Source: Streptomyces sp. WM6386 (GTDB taxonomy: Bacteria > Actinomycetota > Actinomycetes > Streptomycetales > Streptomycetaceae). From it: a stretch of 64,000 bases of DNA. The DNA lies in assembly GCF_000972385.1 (NCBI RefSeq), contig NZ_JXTE01000042.1:1-64000 (forward strand), in the 5' to 3' direction. The position numbers were made by a program, and so were the translations under genes. This document shows, piece by piece, positions 43,801 through 53,777 of the stretch. How positions within the stretch are numbered: the first letter of the stretch is position 1; each line of letters begins with the position of its first letter. A model generated the notes under the pieces. That model searched no databases. It saw only the letters and a list, made by a program, of their open reading frames with translations, and was not told the DNA's origin.

Positions 43801-44098
43801 CGAGCGCCAGGTCGGCGACGCCGGCTGTCAGCGCGGCGACTCCCGCCACCACCAGCGGTGTTCGGCCGCCCTCCTTCGCGTACCGCTGTCCGAACGTCAG
43901 TGACCCGGCCGCGGCCTCGTCCAGCGCGCGCGTGTAGGCCTCGTACTCCTCCGCGGCGCTCTGCGCCATGGCATCCAGCGCTCCACGCCCTCGCGCCATC
44001 AGCACCGGCCCGTCGGTACGCCCGCCGGAGCGCCGCACCTCCTCCTCCACGGCCCGTGCCAACAGCCGCTCGGCATCCACCCGATGGCTGTCCCGCAT
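40898..44098 (-). CDS. STAND NTPase/TPR protein with membrane hairpin and altered P-loop
   Basis: A 1066-residue signalling protein. An N-terminal helical part is followed by a Gly/Ala-rich hydrophobic hairpin (about 78-122), then an NB-ARC-like ATPase from about 230. Walker A reads [12 protein letters not shown], with Arg where almost all P-loops have Lys; Walker B is [13 protein letters not shown]-like repeats fill 560-1040, with a recurring HGEAW/RGEAW signature (five copies). AfsR-type regulators share the ATPase-TPR part, but this one has no DNA-binding domain, so it is probably a switch or sensor at the membrane. GGAGGGGGA precedes the ATG. Confidence 0.82.
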   Translation of the reverse strand: MRDSHRVDAERLLARAVEEEVRRSGGRTDGPVLMARGRGALDAMAQSAAEEYEAYTRALDEAAAGSLTFGQRYAKEGGRTPLVVAGVAALTAGVADLALGTGTGTALGAAVSVGIAGAAATVVKVAGTHLPAAHHQAGAVGQPGGPEQLRLAWLTALEVRGIRPFLDQQRVLSASTGPKKTGPRLKGADKSAAARGRNVLQQSFGQLPEPVAAFAGRRQELGRIRQWVQAARASTETRPTVVVLHGSSGSGRSALALQAAHDLKDYFRGACVVDLRGDSPEEPPLSTRDALLHLLNRLGAPREQLLFRERSSPDQQVKRLGELYHQHLTGLPVTIVLDDASDPEQVRTLVPERSDSLVLVTARTSLDLPADLPAWVHQLPVEALDAAGAEELLGAAAQDASGPYDADASDRVRELCGGLPLALRVAGSSLGPRSPRALAADLGAYGPVEPVERVLWLRYTDQSDTARRLLRRLALAGRASLGAAAAAALLATDQAEATRQLVALSRTGLIDHVRGDRYRLHDLVRAFAQARLLDEEEPAERNSAQERLIVNYAELADSVLRLVDGNMSTRSDRFSPHGFTSLDEALRWLDDESSFITSTLRHAEGVNQGAVLNLLGALCDYCLLRGDLYRLGEISELAQAVDQGLLLRSVQWRTGIAARQLGELDKARTTLTSVVDLYMEAHHDAGAARALCSLGITLHHQGNLTEAAAKLHEALDLQAAPALATDRAWTMHALAAVERDRARVSEAMELLTRSLVLHRAGESVHGEAWAHFQLGQLGLRMGDVPRAETELRTALDLYGRTRDARGEAWALTQLARARLVAGDPSPAVDGLRQAASLHRDNEDARGEAWTVYYLGQALEETGNLDLAVRELERSRTMFSRMRDVYGLACARHHSARVTRDQRAAQTGSLRNSGFARQLLVDARADFQRIGVAHGEAWTCLELAVVDAGNTRTQQALSLCDEAIGLFTSYGDRRGEDWARFLRCTLLPYAAPGGVEVGTAVAQEDLSQLGRTSHSLRDEKLDDYVEAYQLLLERGVNLEAGWQAWRLGMVPNRHAREVMGVAVPARS

Positions 44099-44290
44099 GT
44101 CACGTCCCCCTCCGGTGACAACTCCCTTGCCTATGAGTGTCCTTCGGGAGGGGCTTCAGCGCGAGAGGGCGGCGATCAATGGATCCGGTGCGGTGACCTT
44201 GAGATCAACGAGCCGACGGAAACGAACCCGTGCGGTGTGGAGGGCCACTCCGTCCCCCAGTCCGTCCGAGCTCTCAGGCAGGATGGACCC

Positions 44291-46324
44291 ATGCCGAACC
44301 GACTGGCCAATGAGACATCCCCGTACCTCCTCCAGCACGCCGACAACCCCGTCGACTGGTGGCCCTGGTCGGAGGCGGCCTTCGCGGAGGCGCGGCAGCG
44401 AGGTGTTCCCGTACACCTGAGCGTCGGGTACTCCAGCTGCCATTGGTGTCATGTGCTGGCGCGGGAAAGTTTCGAGGACGAAGCAGTCGCCGCCTACATG
44501 AACGCCCACTTCGTCAACATCAAGGTCGACCGAGAAGAACGCCCCGACGTGGACGCCGTCTACATGGAAGCCGTCCAGGCCGCCACCGGCCAGGGCGGCT
44601 GGCCCATGACCGTGTTCCTCACCCCGGACGCCGAACCCTTCTACTTCGGCACGTACTTCCCGCCCGAGCCCCGGCACGGGATGCCGTCCTTCCGGCAGGT
44701 CCTGGAGGGAGTGCGGAGCGCCTGGAGCGACAAGCGGGACGAGGTCGCCGAGGTGGCCGGGAAGATCGTGCGGGATCTCGCCGGGCGGGAGATCAGTTAC
44801 GGCGACACACAGGCACCGGGTGAGGAGGAGCTCGCCAAGGCGCTGCTCGGGCTGACCCGGGAGTACGACCCGCAGCGCGGCGGATTCGGCGGGGCGCCGA
44901 AGTTCCCGCCGTCCATGGTCCTCGAGTTCCTGCTGCGGCATCACGCCCGGACCGGATCCGAGGGCTCGTTGCAGATGGCGCAGGACACCTGTGAGCGGAT
45001 GGCCCGCGGGGGCATTTACGACCAGCTCGGGGGCGGGTTCGCGCGCTACTCCGTCGACCGCGAGTGGGTCGTGCCGCACTTCGAGAAGATGCTCTACGAC
45101 AACGCCCTGCTCTGCCGCGTCTACGCCCACCTCTGGCGCACCACCGGCTCCGAGCTGGCCCGCCGGGTGGCCCTGGAGACCGCCGACTTCATGGTGCGTG
45201 AACTGCGCACTCCGGAAGGCGGGTTCGCCTCCGCGCTCGATGCCGACAGTGAGGACGGCAGCGGCAAGCATGTCGAGGGGGCTTATTACGTCTGGACGCC
45301 CGAGCAGCTCACCGAGGTCCTCGGGTCCCAGGACGCCGAACTGGCGGCCCACTACTTCGGCGTCACCGAGGAGGGGACCTTCGAAGAGGGTGCCTCCGTC
45401 CTTCAGCTTCCGCAGCACGAGGGCGTGTTCGACGCCGGGCACATCGAGTCCGTGAAGGGCCGGCTGCTCGAGGCGCGGGGCCAGCGTCCCGCTCCTGGCC
45501 GGGACGACAAGGTCGTGGCCGCCTGGAACGGGCTGGCGATCGCCGCGCTCGCCGAGACCGGCGCCTACTTCGACCGGCCCGACCTCGTCGACGCCGCGGT
45601 CGGGGCCGCCGACCTCCTCGTACGGCTGCATCTCGACGAGCAGGCGCGGCTCTCGCGTACCAGCAAGGACGGTCATGCCGGCGCCAACGCGGGGGTGTTG
45701 GAGGACTACGCCGATGTCGCCGAGGGATTCCTCGCCCTGGCCTCCGTCACCGGTGAAGGTGTCTGGCTGGAGTTCGCCGGCTTCCTGCTCGACCACGTCC
45801 TGGCACGGTTCGTCGACGAGGAGTCCGGCGCGCTGTTCGACACCGCCTCCGATGCCGAGCGGTTGATCCGGCGCCCTCAGGACCCGACCGACAACGCGGC
45901 TCCCTCGGGATGGACCGCTGCCGCCGGCGCCCTGCTCAGCTACGCCGCCCAGACCGGTGCCGAACCCCATCGCACCGCCGCCGAGCGGGCCCTCGGGGTC
46001 GTCAAGGCGCTCGGGCCGCGGGTGCCGCGGTTCATCGGGTGGGGGCTCGCTGTCGCCGAGGCGCTGCTGGACGGGCCGCGGGAGGTCGCGGTCGTGGGGC
46101 CCGCGCTCGACGACCCGGGCACAAAGGCCTTGCACCGTACGGCACTTCTGGGCACCGCTCCCGGTGCCGTCGTGGCCGTCGGGGCGACGGGGAGTGACGA
46201 GCTGCCCCTGCTCGCCGACCGGCCTCTCGTCGGCGGTGAACCGACCGCGTACGTCTGCCGTAACTTCACCTGTGACGCCCCGACGACCGACCCGGACCGG
46301 TTGCGCGCGGCGCTGAGCGGCTGA
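44291..46324 (+). CDS. SPATA20/YyaL-type thioredoxin-domain protein
   Basis: A 677-residue cytoplasmic protein of the DUF255 family. The N-terminal thioredoxin-like domain (1-165) has [14 protein letters not shown] with a CxxC motif, and the C-terminal part is an (alpha/alpha)6 barrel ([32 protein letters not shown]) like N-acylglucosamine epimerases. Function of the family is not settled; a redox-controlled sugar enzyme is a reasonable guess. ATG 44291 is the first start at the conserved region. Confidence 0.82.
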   Translation: MPNRLANETSPYLLQHADNPVDWWPWSEAAFAEARQRGVPVHLSVGYSSCHWCHVLARESFEDEAVAAYMNAHFVNIKVDREERPDVDAVYMEAVQAATGQGGWPMTVFLTPDAEPFYFGTYFPPEPRHGMPSFRQVLEGVRSAWSDKRDEVAEVAGKIVRDLAGREISYGDTQAPGEEELAKALLGLTREYDPQRGGFGGAPKFPPSMVLEFLLRHHARTGSEGSLQMAQDTCERMARGGIYDQLGGGFARYSVDREWVVPHFEKMLYDNALLCRVYAHLWRTTGSELARRVALETADFMVRELRTPEGGFASALDADSEDGSGKHVEGAYYVWTPEQLTEVLGSQDAELAAHYFGVTEEGTFEEGASVLQLPQHEGVFDAGHIESVKGRLLEARGQRPAPGRDDKVVAAWNGLAIAALAETGAYFDRPDLVDAAVGAADLLVRLHLDEQARLSRTSKDGHAGANAGVLEDYADVAEGFLALASVTGEGVWLEFAGFLLDHVLARFVDEESGALFDTASDAERLIRRPQDPTDNAAPSGWTAAAGALLSYAAQTGAEPHRTAAERALGVVKALGPRVPRFIGWGLAVAEALLDGPREVAVVGPALDDPGTKALHRTALLGTAPGAVVAVGATGSDELPLLADRPLVGGEPTAYVCRNFTCDAPTTDPDRLRAALSG

Positions 46325-46450
46325 AATGCCTTTACCTTGGCGTCATCCGGTGTTCGGTTTCGCCCCTAAGTCACCACACTCCCACGAAACATACTATTTA
46401 TTGGAACAGGTCCCGCTGTTCACAGATCACCCATAATCTCTCCACAGTGA

Positions 46451-46478
46451 TCGCGACGGATGTGACCGACCGTCGCGA
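46451..46478 (+). promoter_or_regulatory. Inverted repeat in the leader of the glycan operon
   Basis: TCGCGACGG (46451-46459) and its perfect complement (46470-46478), 10-base loop, lie about 30 bases before the first glycosyltransferase start. Above it is an AT-rich stretch with CATACT (46390-46395) and CATAAT (46432-46437) as -10 candidates. It may be an operator or an mRNA hairpin. Confidence 0.4.
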
Positions 46479-46507
46479 CAGGGGGTTTGGGGATCTGGGG
46501 GGATCTG

Positions 46508-47776
46508 TTGCTGACGTCTGTCTTCATCGCCGCTGTCTCGCTCGCCTTGTTCTGGATGGCGGCGTTCACCCTGTGGTGGCAGATGCACGCGTGGCGCACG
46601 CCCGAGGTGCTGGCCTCCACCCGGTTCAGCAGACCGGACGGGGGCGAGCATGTGTCGTTCTCGCTGCTGCTGCCCGCGCGGCACGAACAGGCGGTGCTGG
46701 ACCACACCATCCAGCGGCTGCTGGAATCCAGCCACACCGACTTCGAGGTCATCGTCATCGTCGGGCACGACGACCCGGAGACCACGAGAGTGGCCGAGGA
46801 GGCCGCGGCGCGTGATCCGCGCGTCCGCGTCGTCGTCGACACCCACGAGAAGAAGAACAAGCCGAAGGCCATGAACACGGCGCTGCCGCACTGTCGCGGT
46901 GATGTCGTCGGGGTCTTCGACGCCGAGGACCAGGTGCATCCCGAGCTCCTCGCCCATGTCGACCATGCCTTCAGGACCACCGGGGCGGATGTCGTCCAGG
47001 GCGGTGTGCAGCTCATCAACTTCCACTCCAGCTGGTACAGCCTGCGCAACTGCCTGGAGTACTTCTTCTGGTTCCGCTCGCGTCTGCACCTGCACGCGCA
47101 GAAGGGGTTCATCCCGCTCGGCGGCAACACCGTCTTCGTACGGACTGACACCCTCACGGAAGCCGGGGGCTGGGATCCCGACTGCCTCGCCGAGGACTGC
47201 GACCTGGGAGTGCGGCTCTCCAGCGTCGGCAAGAAGGTCGTCGTCGCCTACGACTCCGACATGGTGACCCGGGAGGAGACCCCCGGCTCGCTCATGTCGC
47301 TGCTCAAGCAGCGCACCCGCTGGAACCAGGGCTTCCTGCAGGTCTACCGGAAGAAGGACTGGAAGCAACTTCCCGGTCTCGGTCAGCGGTTGCTCGCCCG
47401 CTACACCCTCATGACGCCGTTCCTTCAGGCCTTCTCCGGCGTCGTCATCCCGCTCAACGTCGCGATCGCGCTCTTCCTCGACGTGCCCGTCGGCGTCGCC
47501 TTCATCACCTTCCTGCCGGCCGTCACCGCGCTGGTCACCTTCGTCTTCGAAGTGGTCGGACTGCACGACTTCGGCAAGCAGTACGGCCTTCGGGTCCGCT
47601 TCGTCCACTACCTCAAGCTCGTCGTGGGCGGCCCCTTCTACCAGGTGCTCCTCGCCGGGGCCGCCGTCCGCGCCGTATGGCGTGAGCAACGCGGCCGGAA
47701 CGACTGGGAGTTGACCACTCATGTCGGTGCGCATCTGAACCAGACACCGGCGATCCGAGAGGACGTCCCTGCGTGA
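46508..47776 (+). CDS. Membrane glycosyltransferase family 2, processive type
   Basis: A 422-residue inner-membrane enzyme. One N-terminal helix (SVFIAAVSLALFWMAAFTLW), a GT2 domain with VFDAEDQ, AEDCDLGVRL and the processivity motif QRTRW (268-272), and three C-terminal helices. The D..D..D..QxxRW pattern is that of cellulose- and hyaluronan-type synthases, so it probably polymerises a surface glycan. TTG 46508 has GGGGGGA 5 bases upstream; another TTG at 46487 is too close to its ribosome site. First gene of an operon of four, all overlapping by 4 bases. Confidence 0.83.
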   Translation: MLTSVFIAAVSLALFWMAAFTLWWQMHAWRTPEVLASTRFSRPDGGEHVSFSLLLPARHEQAVLDHTIQRLLESSHTDFEVIVIVGHDDPETTRVAEEAAARDPRVRVVVDTHEKKNKPKAMNTALPHCRGDVVGVFDAEDQVHPELLAHVDHAFRTTGADVVQGGVQLINFHSSWYSLRNCLEYFFWFRSRLHLHAQKGFIPLGGNTVFVRTDTLTEAGGWDPDCLAEDCDLGVRLSSVGKKVVVAYDSDMVTREETPGSLMSLLKQRTRWNQGFLQVYRKKDWKQLPGLGQRLLARYTLMTPFLQAFSGVVIPLNVAIALFLDVPVGVAFITFLPAVTALVTFVFEVVGLHDFGKQYGLRVRFVHYLKLVVGGPFYQVLLAGAAVRAVWREQRGRNDWELTTHVGAHLNQTPAIREDVPA

Positions 47777-49392
47777 CCTCCACCCTTCCCGCGGTGACCG
47801 CTCCCCAGGTCCCCGCGCAGCGGCAGCCTGCGCCTGAAACGCGTTCGACCAGCCGAACGGCACCGTCGATACGCCCCGACCTCCTCCTCTGCGGTGCGCT
47901 CCTCGTCGCGATCCTCACCGTCCAGGGCTGGAACATCGCCGACTACCCGACCCTCAGCGACGACGAGGGCACCTACCTCGCCCAGGCCTGGGCCGTCCAG
48001 GAGGGCAAGGGCCTCGCCCACTACACCTACTGGTACGACCACCCGCCGCTCGGCTGGATCCAGATAGCCCTGCTCACCTGGATACCGAAGATGCTGAGCC
48101 CCGAGTCGATGACCGTCGGCTCGATGCGGGTGACGATGCTGCTGATCAGCGGGATCAGCGCCGTGCTCGTGTACCTCCTCGGGCGCCGGCTCGCCCTGCC
48201 GCGCTGGGCCGCCGGGCTCGCCATGGTCCTGTTCGGGCTCTCCCCGCTCTCCGTCGTCCTCCAGCGGGAGATCTTCCTCGACAACCTCGCGGTGATGTGG
48301 ACGCTCCTCGCGTTCACCCTCGCCGCCTCCCCGAGCCGCCACCTCTGGCACCACTTCGGCGCGGGCATCGCCGCCGCGACGGCCGTCCTCACCAAGGAGA
48401 CGATGCTCGTCGTCCTGCCGGCGCTGCTGCTCACCATGTGGCGTCACAGCCACAAGGACACCCGCAAGTTCGCCCTCACCGGCGCGATCACGGCATGCAC
48501 GCTGATCGGCCTCGCGTACCCCCTGTTCGCGCTGCTCAAGGGCGAGTTGCTGCCCGGCGGCGGACATGTGTCGCTGTGGGACGGGGTCAAGTACCAGATG
48601 ACCAGGCCCGGTTCGGGCTTCATCCTCGACCAGGGGTCCGGCTCGTACGGGGTGCTGCGGTCGTGGCTCTACTACGACCGTGTCCTGCCCCTCGGCGGTC
48701 TCGTCGGCGCGCTTCTGCTGCTGGCCACCTGGCGCTGGTCGGTCACCGCCCGCGCACTGGCCGGACCGGCCCTGACGGTCGCGATCCTCGCCGGGCTCGC
48801 CCTGCGCCCCAACGGCTATCTGCCCGCGATGTACGTCATCCAGGCGTTGCCGTTCCTCGCGCTCGTCCTGGCCGGCGGCACCGCCTCCGTCGCCCACGCC
48901 GTGCTGCGCAGAAGCCACCGGCTTCCCCACGGCGGCCGGTACGCTCTCGCCGCCGCCCTCGCGATCGCCGCCGGCGCCTACGTCGTCCCGCGCTGGTACG
49001 ACGGCGACCGCACCGCCGTCACCGCCGATGCCAACGCCCCCTACCGGGCCGCCTCCCGGTGGATGGCGACCGAGGTGGAGCAGCCGGAGAAGACGCGGGT
49101 ACTCGTGGACGACGCGCTCTGGCTTGACCTGGTGCACGCCGGGTACCGGCCCGGGCTCGGCGCCATCTGGTTCTACAAGGCCGACCTCGACCCGGCGGTG
49201 ACCAAGACGATGCCGCACGGCTGGAAGGACCTCGACTACGTCGTCGCCTCCCCGACGGTGCGGCGCGACGCGGTGGACCTGCCCAACGTCAGGGCCGCCA
49301 TCCAGCACTCGACGCCGGTCGCCGTCTTCGGCACCGGTGCGGACCGGATCGAGATCCGGCAGATCCAGACCGTCTCCGGAGGCGTTCGATGA
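47773..49392 (+). CDS. Glycosyltransferase family 39 (ArnT/PMT-like)
   Basis: A 539-residue membrane protein with about eleven helices. The N-terminal external loop has TLSDDEGTYLAQAWAV, whose acidic residues are the catalytic signature of polyprenyl-phosphate-sugar-dependent transferases. It moves a sugar from a lipid carrier to an acceptor at the outer face. Its GTG overlaps the previous stop (GTGA), so it works with the GT2 enzyme. Acceptor unknown. Confidence 0.85.
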   Translation: MTSTLPAVTAPQVPAQRQPAPETRSTSRTAPSIRPDLLLCGALLVAILTVQGWNIADYPTLSDDEGTYLAQAWAVQEGKGLAHYTYWYDHPPLGWIQIALLTWIPKMLSPESMTVGSMRVTMLLISGISAVLVYLLGRRLALPRWAAGLAMVLFGLSPLSVVLQREIFLDNLAVMWTLLAFTLAASPSRHLWHHFGAGIAAATAVLTKETMLVVLPALLLTMWRHSHKDTRKFALTGAITACTLIGLAYPLFALLKGELLPGGGHVSLWDGVKYQMTRPGSGFILDQGSGSYGVLRSWLYYDRVLPLGGLVGALLLLATWRWSVTARALAGPALTVAILAGLALRPNGYLPAMYVIQALPFLALVLAGGTASVAHAVLRRSHRLPHGGRYALAAALAIAAGAYVVPRWYDGDRTAVTADANAPYRAASRWMATEVEQPEKTRVLVDDALWLDLVHAGYRPGLGAIWFYKADLDPAVTKTMPHGWKDLDYVVASPTVRRDAVDLPNVRAAIQHSTPVAVFGTGADRIEIRQIQTVSGGVR

Positions 49393-50630
49393 GCCACGAG
49401 TACACCGCTCCCGTCCCGGACGTACGGGCCACCGCGAGTGAGCCGAAGGGGCGCGTCGGGCTCTCGACACCGACTGGAGCGCCCCGGAGGCGAGCCGCGG
49501 CACAAGAAGGGGTGATCCCCGAACCCGGTGCCGTCACCATCGTCGTACCGACGTACAACGAGTCCGCGAACATCCGCCAACTGCTCCACCAGATCACCGA
49601 GTCGGTGCCGTCCAGACTTCCCTGCGAGGTCGTCTTCGTCGACGACTCCACCGACGACACCCCCGAGGTGATCTACGAGGCCGCAAAGGACTGCCCGTTC
49701 CCGGTGACCGTGCTGCACCGCGACGAGCCGGTCGGCGGGCTCGGCGGGGCGGTAGTGGAGGGGATGAAGGCGGCCGGGTCGGACTGGGTCGTCGTGATGG
49801 ACGGCGACTGCCAGCATCCGCCGTCCCTGGTCCCGGAGCTGGTCGCGACGGGGGAGCGGGCGAACGCCGGGCTCGTCGTCGCCTCCCGGTACATCAAGGG
49901 CGGCAGCCGCGCCGGGCTCGCGGGCAGTTACCGCGTGGCCGTGTCCAGAGCGGCGACCTGGCTGACCAAGTCCCTCTTCCCGCGCCGGCTGCACGGCATC
50001 AGCGACCCGATGAGCGGCTTCTTCGCGATCCGCCGCAGCGACATCACGGCCGACGTCCTCAAGCCCCTCGGCTACAAGATCCTCCTCGAACTCGCCGTCC
50101 GCAGCCGCCCCCGCGCGGTCACCGAGGTGCCCTTCGTCTTCCAGGACCGGTACGCCGGCGAGTCCAAGTCCAGCGCCCAGGAGGGCCTGCGCTTCCTGCG
50201 TCACCTGGTCGGTCTGCGCACCGCCTCGCCGGTCGCCCGTATGGTCGGCTTCGGCCTGATCGGCGCGACCGGCTTCGTGCCCAACCTGCTCGGGCTGTAC
50301 GTCCTCACCGTCCTCGGCATGCACTACGTACCGGCCGAGATCCTCGCCAACCAGCTCGGCGTCGCCTGGAACTTCCTGCTCATCGAGCATCTGCTGTTCC
50401 GCGACCGCCGCCGGCACCGGCGCTGGTGGGACCGCGCCGGCCGGTTCGCCCTGCTCGCCAACGCCGACCTGGTGCTGCGCATCCCGCTGATCGCCCTGTT
50501 CGTGCACCGGTTCGAGATGGGCGCGCTGTCCGCCACCGCGCTCGCGCTGGTGACGACGTTCGTCCTGCGCTTCGCCGGGACCGAAGCGCTGGTCTACCTC
50601 CCGCGCAGAAACAGGAGCCGCACCGCATGA
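49389..50630 (+). CDS. Polyprenyl-phosphate glycosyltransferase fused to GtrA domain
   Basis: A 413-residue protein. Residues about 48-260 are a GT2 domain of the dolichol-phosphate-mannose synthase type (TIVVPTYNESANIRQLL, VVMDGDCQHPP, SRYIKGG), and residues about 275-400 are a GtrA-like membrane domain with four helices. It probably makes the lipid-linked sugar and flips it, feeding the GT39 enzyme encoded just before it. ATGA overlap with the preceding gene. Confidence 0.87.
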   Translation: MSHEYTAPVPDVRATASEPKGRVGLSTPTGAPRRRAAAQEGVIPEPGAVTIVVPTYNESANIRQLLHQITESVPSRLPCEVVFVDDSTDDTPEVIYEAAKDCPFPVTVLHRDEPVGGLGGAVVEGMKAAGSDWVVVMDGDCQHPPSLVPELVATGERANAGLVVASRYIKGGSRAGLAGSYRVAVSRAATWLTKSLFPRRLHGISDPMSGFFAIRRSDITADVLKPLGYKILLELAVRSRPRAVTEVPFVFQDRYAGESKSSAQEGLRFLRHLVGLRTASPVARMVGFGLIGATGFVPNLLGLYVLTVLGMHYVPAEILANQLGVAWNFLLIEHLLFRDRRRHRRWWDRAGRFALLANADLVLRIPLIALFVHRFEMGALSATALALVTTFVLRFAGTEALVYLPRRNRSRTA

Positions 50631-53026
50631 ACCGCAGACGAAGAACCGCCCTGCTCGCCGTGGGCGCCCTGACCGCAGGCCTGCTCCTGACCGCACCGCA
50701 GCCCGCCTCCGCCGCCAATCTCATCAAGAACGCCGGCTTCGAGACCGCCGGCACCGGCGGCATGCCGTACTGCTGGGAGAAGTCCGGCTGGGGAGACAAC
50801 GACTTCACCTTCACCACCACGTCCGACGCCCACTCCGGCTCGAAGGCCATGAAGGTCGAGCTGACCCGTCGGACCGAAGGCGACCGCAAGGCGCTGATCA
50901 CCGAGTCGGCGGAGTGCGCCCCCGTCGTCAGCGTGGGCAAGCAGTACGACCTGAACCTCTGGTACAAGTCGACCACCCCGGACGCCGCGGTCACGCTGTT
51001 CCGGCACGACGCCACGGCCGGCTGGCAGTACTGGACGGATCTGAAGACCCTGCAGATCGCCGGCAGTTGGACCGAGGCGAGCGTCCGTACGCCCGAGGTC
51101 CCCACCGGCACCGACCGCATCACCTGGGGTGTCTCCGTCTACGGCACCGGATCCGCCACCACCGACGACTACACCATGGAGCAGGTCGCCGATCCCGTCC
51201 CCGCACCGCAGTGCACGGGCACCGCCGAGCAGTGCGCCAACGGCCGCTGGGACGTGCTGCCCACACAGAACCCGGTGCGCTCCATGCACTCCGTGGTCCT
51301 CAACAACGGCAAGGTGCTGCTGATCGCGGGCTCCGGCAACAGCGAGGAGCAGTTCAACGCGGGTACCTTCACCTCGGCCGTGTACGACCCGGTCAACGGC
51401 ACGTACAAGGTGATCCCCACCCCGAAGGACATGTTCTGCTCCGGGCACGTCCAGCTCCAGGACGGGCGCGTGCTGGTGATGAGCGGGAACAAGGCGTACC
51501 CCGTCGCGGGCGGACACGGCTACGAGGGGTTCAAGGACTCGTACGTCTTCGACCCCGTCACCGAGAAGTACAGCAAGACCAACGACATGAACGACGGCCA
51601 CTGGTACCCGTCGGCGACGATCCTCGGCAACGGTGACGTCATCTCCTTCGGCGGGCTGCGCGAGGACTCCACCGGGTCGGTGACCGCCGAGCTGTGGTCG
51701 GACGCCGAGCAGAAGTGGCTGGAGCTCTGGAAAGTCAACCAGACCTGGTCGTACTGGGGTCTGTACCCGTCGATGATCCTGATGCAGGACGGCCGCCTCT
51801 TCTACTCGGGCAGCCATGTCTTCGGCAACAACATCCCGGGCACCGGCAGCGCGATCTACGACTACGACACCAACACGGTCACCCAGGTCCCGGGGCTCCG
51901 GAACAAGGACGAGCGGGACCAGTCGGCGAGCGTGCTGCTGCCTCCCGCGCAGGACCAGAAGGTCCTCACGATCGGCGGCGGCAACATCGACTCCAACCCG
52001 GACGCCAATGGCCTGACCGACGTCATCGACCTCAAGCAGGCCAGCCCGGCGTACACCGCCGGCCCGCCGCTCCCGCAGGGCACGGTCGACCTCGGCAACG
52101 GCAAGCAGGCCGAGACCGGCGACCAGGGCAAGATGTACGTCTCCGCCGTCCTGCTGCCCGACGGCAAGGTCCTGGAGACGGGCGGCGCGCTGCACAACCG
52201 CGCCGACCCGGTGTACGAGTCGTCGCTCTACGACCCGGACACCGGCACCTTCGACCCGGTCGCCGCCGACCCCGAGGCCCGCGGCTACCACTCCTCGGCG
52301 TTCCTGCTCCCCGACGGCCGGGTGATGACGACCGGCGACAACCCGGGCAACGGCACCTGGAACCACAACGTGTCGATCTACACGCCGCCCTATCTCCTCA
52401 AGGGCCCGCGCCCGTCGATCACTTCGGTCATCGACACCGAGTGGACCTACGGCGACACCCAGCGGATCACCGTCGACCGGCCCATCGCGAAGGCCGAGCT
52501 GATCCGTCCGGCCGCGGTGACGCACTCCTCCGACCCGAACCAGCGGTTCGTCGATCTGCCGCTGTCGGTGGACGGCAACAATGTCGACCTCAATGTGACG
52601 AGCAATCCCGACCTGGCCCCGCCCGGCTGGTACATGCTCTTCGCGGTTGACGCGGGCGGCGTGCCGTCGGTGGCCAAGTGGGTCCATCTGCAAGGACCTT
52701 CGGCGCTGAGCGCGACGGACGCCACGGCGCACGTCCACTCCTTCGCGGACTCACTCGAAGGCAAGGTCACCGAGCCCGGCAAGAAGCGCACCTCGCAGAA
52801 GGTGCCGGTCACCGTCTCCGGCTGCGACCGGCACTACGGATCGATCAACGTCTGTGTGCCGACCGACTTCCCGCCGAGCGTGAAGGCCACCACCAAGGCC
52901 CGCTGCGACTGGCTGAAGAAGAACGACTACGGCCGGCTGAAGGTCAACGGCAAGGACGACCCGCTGCGGCTCGACCGCGACGGGGACGGCGTCGCCTGCG
53001 GGAAGGCCGACCTCAGGAAGCGTTAG
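50627..53026 (+). CDS. Secreted copper-radical (galactose-oxidase-like) oxidase
   Basis: Oxidises a primary alcohol of a sugar to an aldehyde with O2, giving H2O2. The 799-residue precursor has a signal peptide (ending PQPASA), a carbohydrate-binding domain (about 32-190), a kelch propeller, a DUF1929 beta-sandwich (about 590-700), and a C-terminal Excalibur calcium-binding motif (DRDGDGVAC). The copper-radical centre is complete by comparison with galactose oxidase: Cys271 (KDMFCSG) to link to Tyr327, Tyr554-His555 (RGYHSS) and His633 (AVTHSSDP). GlxA of S. coelicolor works with a cellulose-synthase-like enzyme at hyphal tips; here the operon suggests the product of the transferases is the substrate. 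Its end overlaps the next gene by 14 bases. Confidence 0.88.
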   Translation: MNRRRRTALLAVGALTAGLLLTAPQPASAANLIKNAGFETAGTGGMPYCWEKSGWGDNDFTFTTTSDAHSGSKAMKVELTRRTEGDRKALITESAECAPVVSVGKQYDLNLWYKSTTPDAAVTLFRHDATAGWQYWTDLKTLQIAGSWTEASVRTPEVPTGTDRITWGVSVYGTGSATTDDYTMEQVADPVPAPQCTGTAEQCANGRWDVLPTQNPVRSMHSVVLNNGKVLLIAGSGNSEEQFNAGTFTSAVYDPVNGTYKVIPTPKDMFCSGHVQLQDGRVLVMSGNKAYPVAGGHGYEGFKDSYVFDPVTEKYSKTNDMNDGHWYPSATILGNGDVISFGGLREDSTGSVTAELWSDAEQKWLELWKVNQTWSYWGLYPSMILMQDGRLFYSGSHVFGNNIPGTGSAIYDYDTNTVTQVPGLRNKDERDQSASVLLPPAQDQKVLTIGGGNIDSNPDANGLTDVIDLKQASPAYTAGPPLPQGTVDLGNGKQAETGDQGKMYVSAVLLPDGKVLETGGALHNRADPVYESSLYDPDTGTFDPVAADPEARGYHSSAFLLPDGRVMTTGDNPGNGTWNHNVSIYTPPYLLKGPRPSITSVIDTEWTYGDTQRITVDRPIAKAELIRPAAVTHSSDPNQRFVDLPLSVDGNNVDLNVTSNPDLAPPGWYMLFAVDAGGVPSVAKWVHLQGPSALSATDATAHVHSFADSLEGKVTEPGKKRTSQKVPVTVSGCDRHYGSINVCVPTDFPPSVKATTKARCDWLKKNDYGRLKVNGKDDPLRLDRDGDGVACGKADLRKR

Positions 53027-53744
53027 GGAAGTCCGCCAGGGCGCGCGCCACGATGGCCTCCAGCTGTTCGTGGTGCGCGCCCTTCCAGTACGCGCGCCCG
53101 CACTGGGTGCACTGCGCGAACACGTCGTACGACCGGTGTGTGCCGCCCGCCAGCTGGTCCGCCACCTCCTCCTTGGTGGCCTCCCTGAGCAGGCCGTTGC
53201 AGGCGGTGCAGCGCGTCCAGGGCCGTAGCTCGGGGCGGAACCGGCCCAGGATGTCGCGGAGTTGCTCCTCGGGGCGGGTGCTGTAGACATAGGCGCCGGC
53301 CCACAGTTCGCGGCGGCGCAGCAGGCCCCGGTCGCGGCTGAGCATGACCCGCTGCTGGACGGCGGAGCGGGTGGCGAGGGCCGGGTCGCCGATGTCCGTC
53401 GACTCGTACGCCGTGTCCACGCCGAGCAGGCGCAACCGGCGGGCGAGGGTGCCGAGGTGGACGTCGAGGAGGAAGCGCAGCGGAGCGCCGGGCACCCGCT
53501 GGGGGCGCTCGACGTCCCGTACGGCCACGGAGTCGCCGACGGCGGGGACGTACGACCTGGGGACCTCGCGGCCGTCCACGAGGAGTGTGCCGACCTCGGT
53601 CAGCGGGACGCCGAGGGACTCGACGACATGGCCGAGGGTCGAGACGCCGTCGGTGGTGACCGTGGTGGAGCCGTGGCGGCGTTCGTGCGGGACGAACAGG
53701 GCCAGCCTGGGGGCGAATTCGACGTGGATCTCCGGTCCGTTCAC
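53013..53744 (-). CDS. Mut7-C RNase-like protein with ubiquitin-like N-terminus
   Basis: A 243-residue protein. Residues 1-80 form a ubiquitin- or ThiS-like beta-grasp domain (VESLGVPLTEVGTLLVDG), and residues about 85-243 a PIN-fold Mut7-C domain (RFLLDVHLGTLARRLRLLGV, RVMLSRDRGLLRRR) with a zinc ribbon made of CTAC and CTQC. The function in bacteria is unproven; RNA cleavage is likely from the fold. GTG start. It converges on the copper-oxidase gene, and the two coding ends overlap by 14 bases. Confidence 0.85.
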   Translation of the reverse strand: MNGPEIHVEFAPRLALFVPHERRHGSTTVTTDGVSTLGHVVESLGVPLTEVGTLLVDGREVPRSYVPAVGDSVAVRDVERPQRVPGAPLRFLLDVHLGTLARRLRLLGVDTAYESTDIGDPALATRSAVQQRVMLSRDRGLLRRRELWAGAYVYSTRPEEQLRDILGRFRPELRPWTRCTACNGLLREATKEEVADQLAGGTHRSYDVFAQCTQCGRAYWKGAHHEQLEAIVARALADFPNAS

Positions 53745-53777
53745 CTGGTCAGGATGTCATGTCAGCCGTCGCCGGCC

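Noticed and set aside
46401..46437. ECF (SigE-type) promoter with GGAAC before the glycan operon
   Set aside because: GGAAC is present at 46403 but no convincing -10 partner lies at the expected distance, so the match may be chance.
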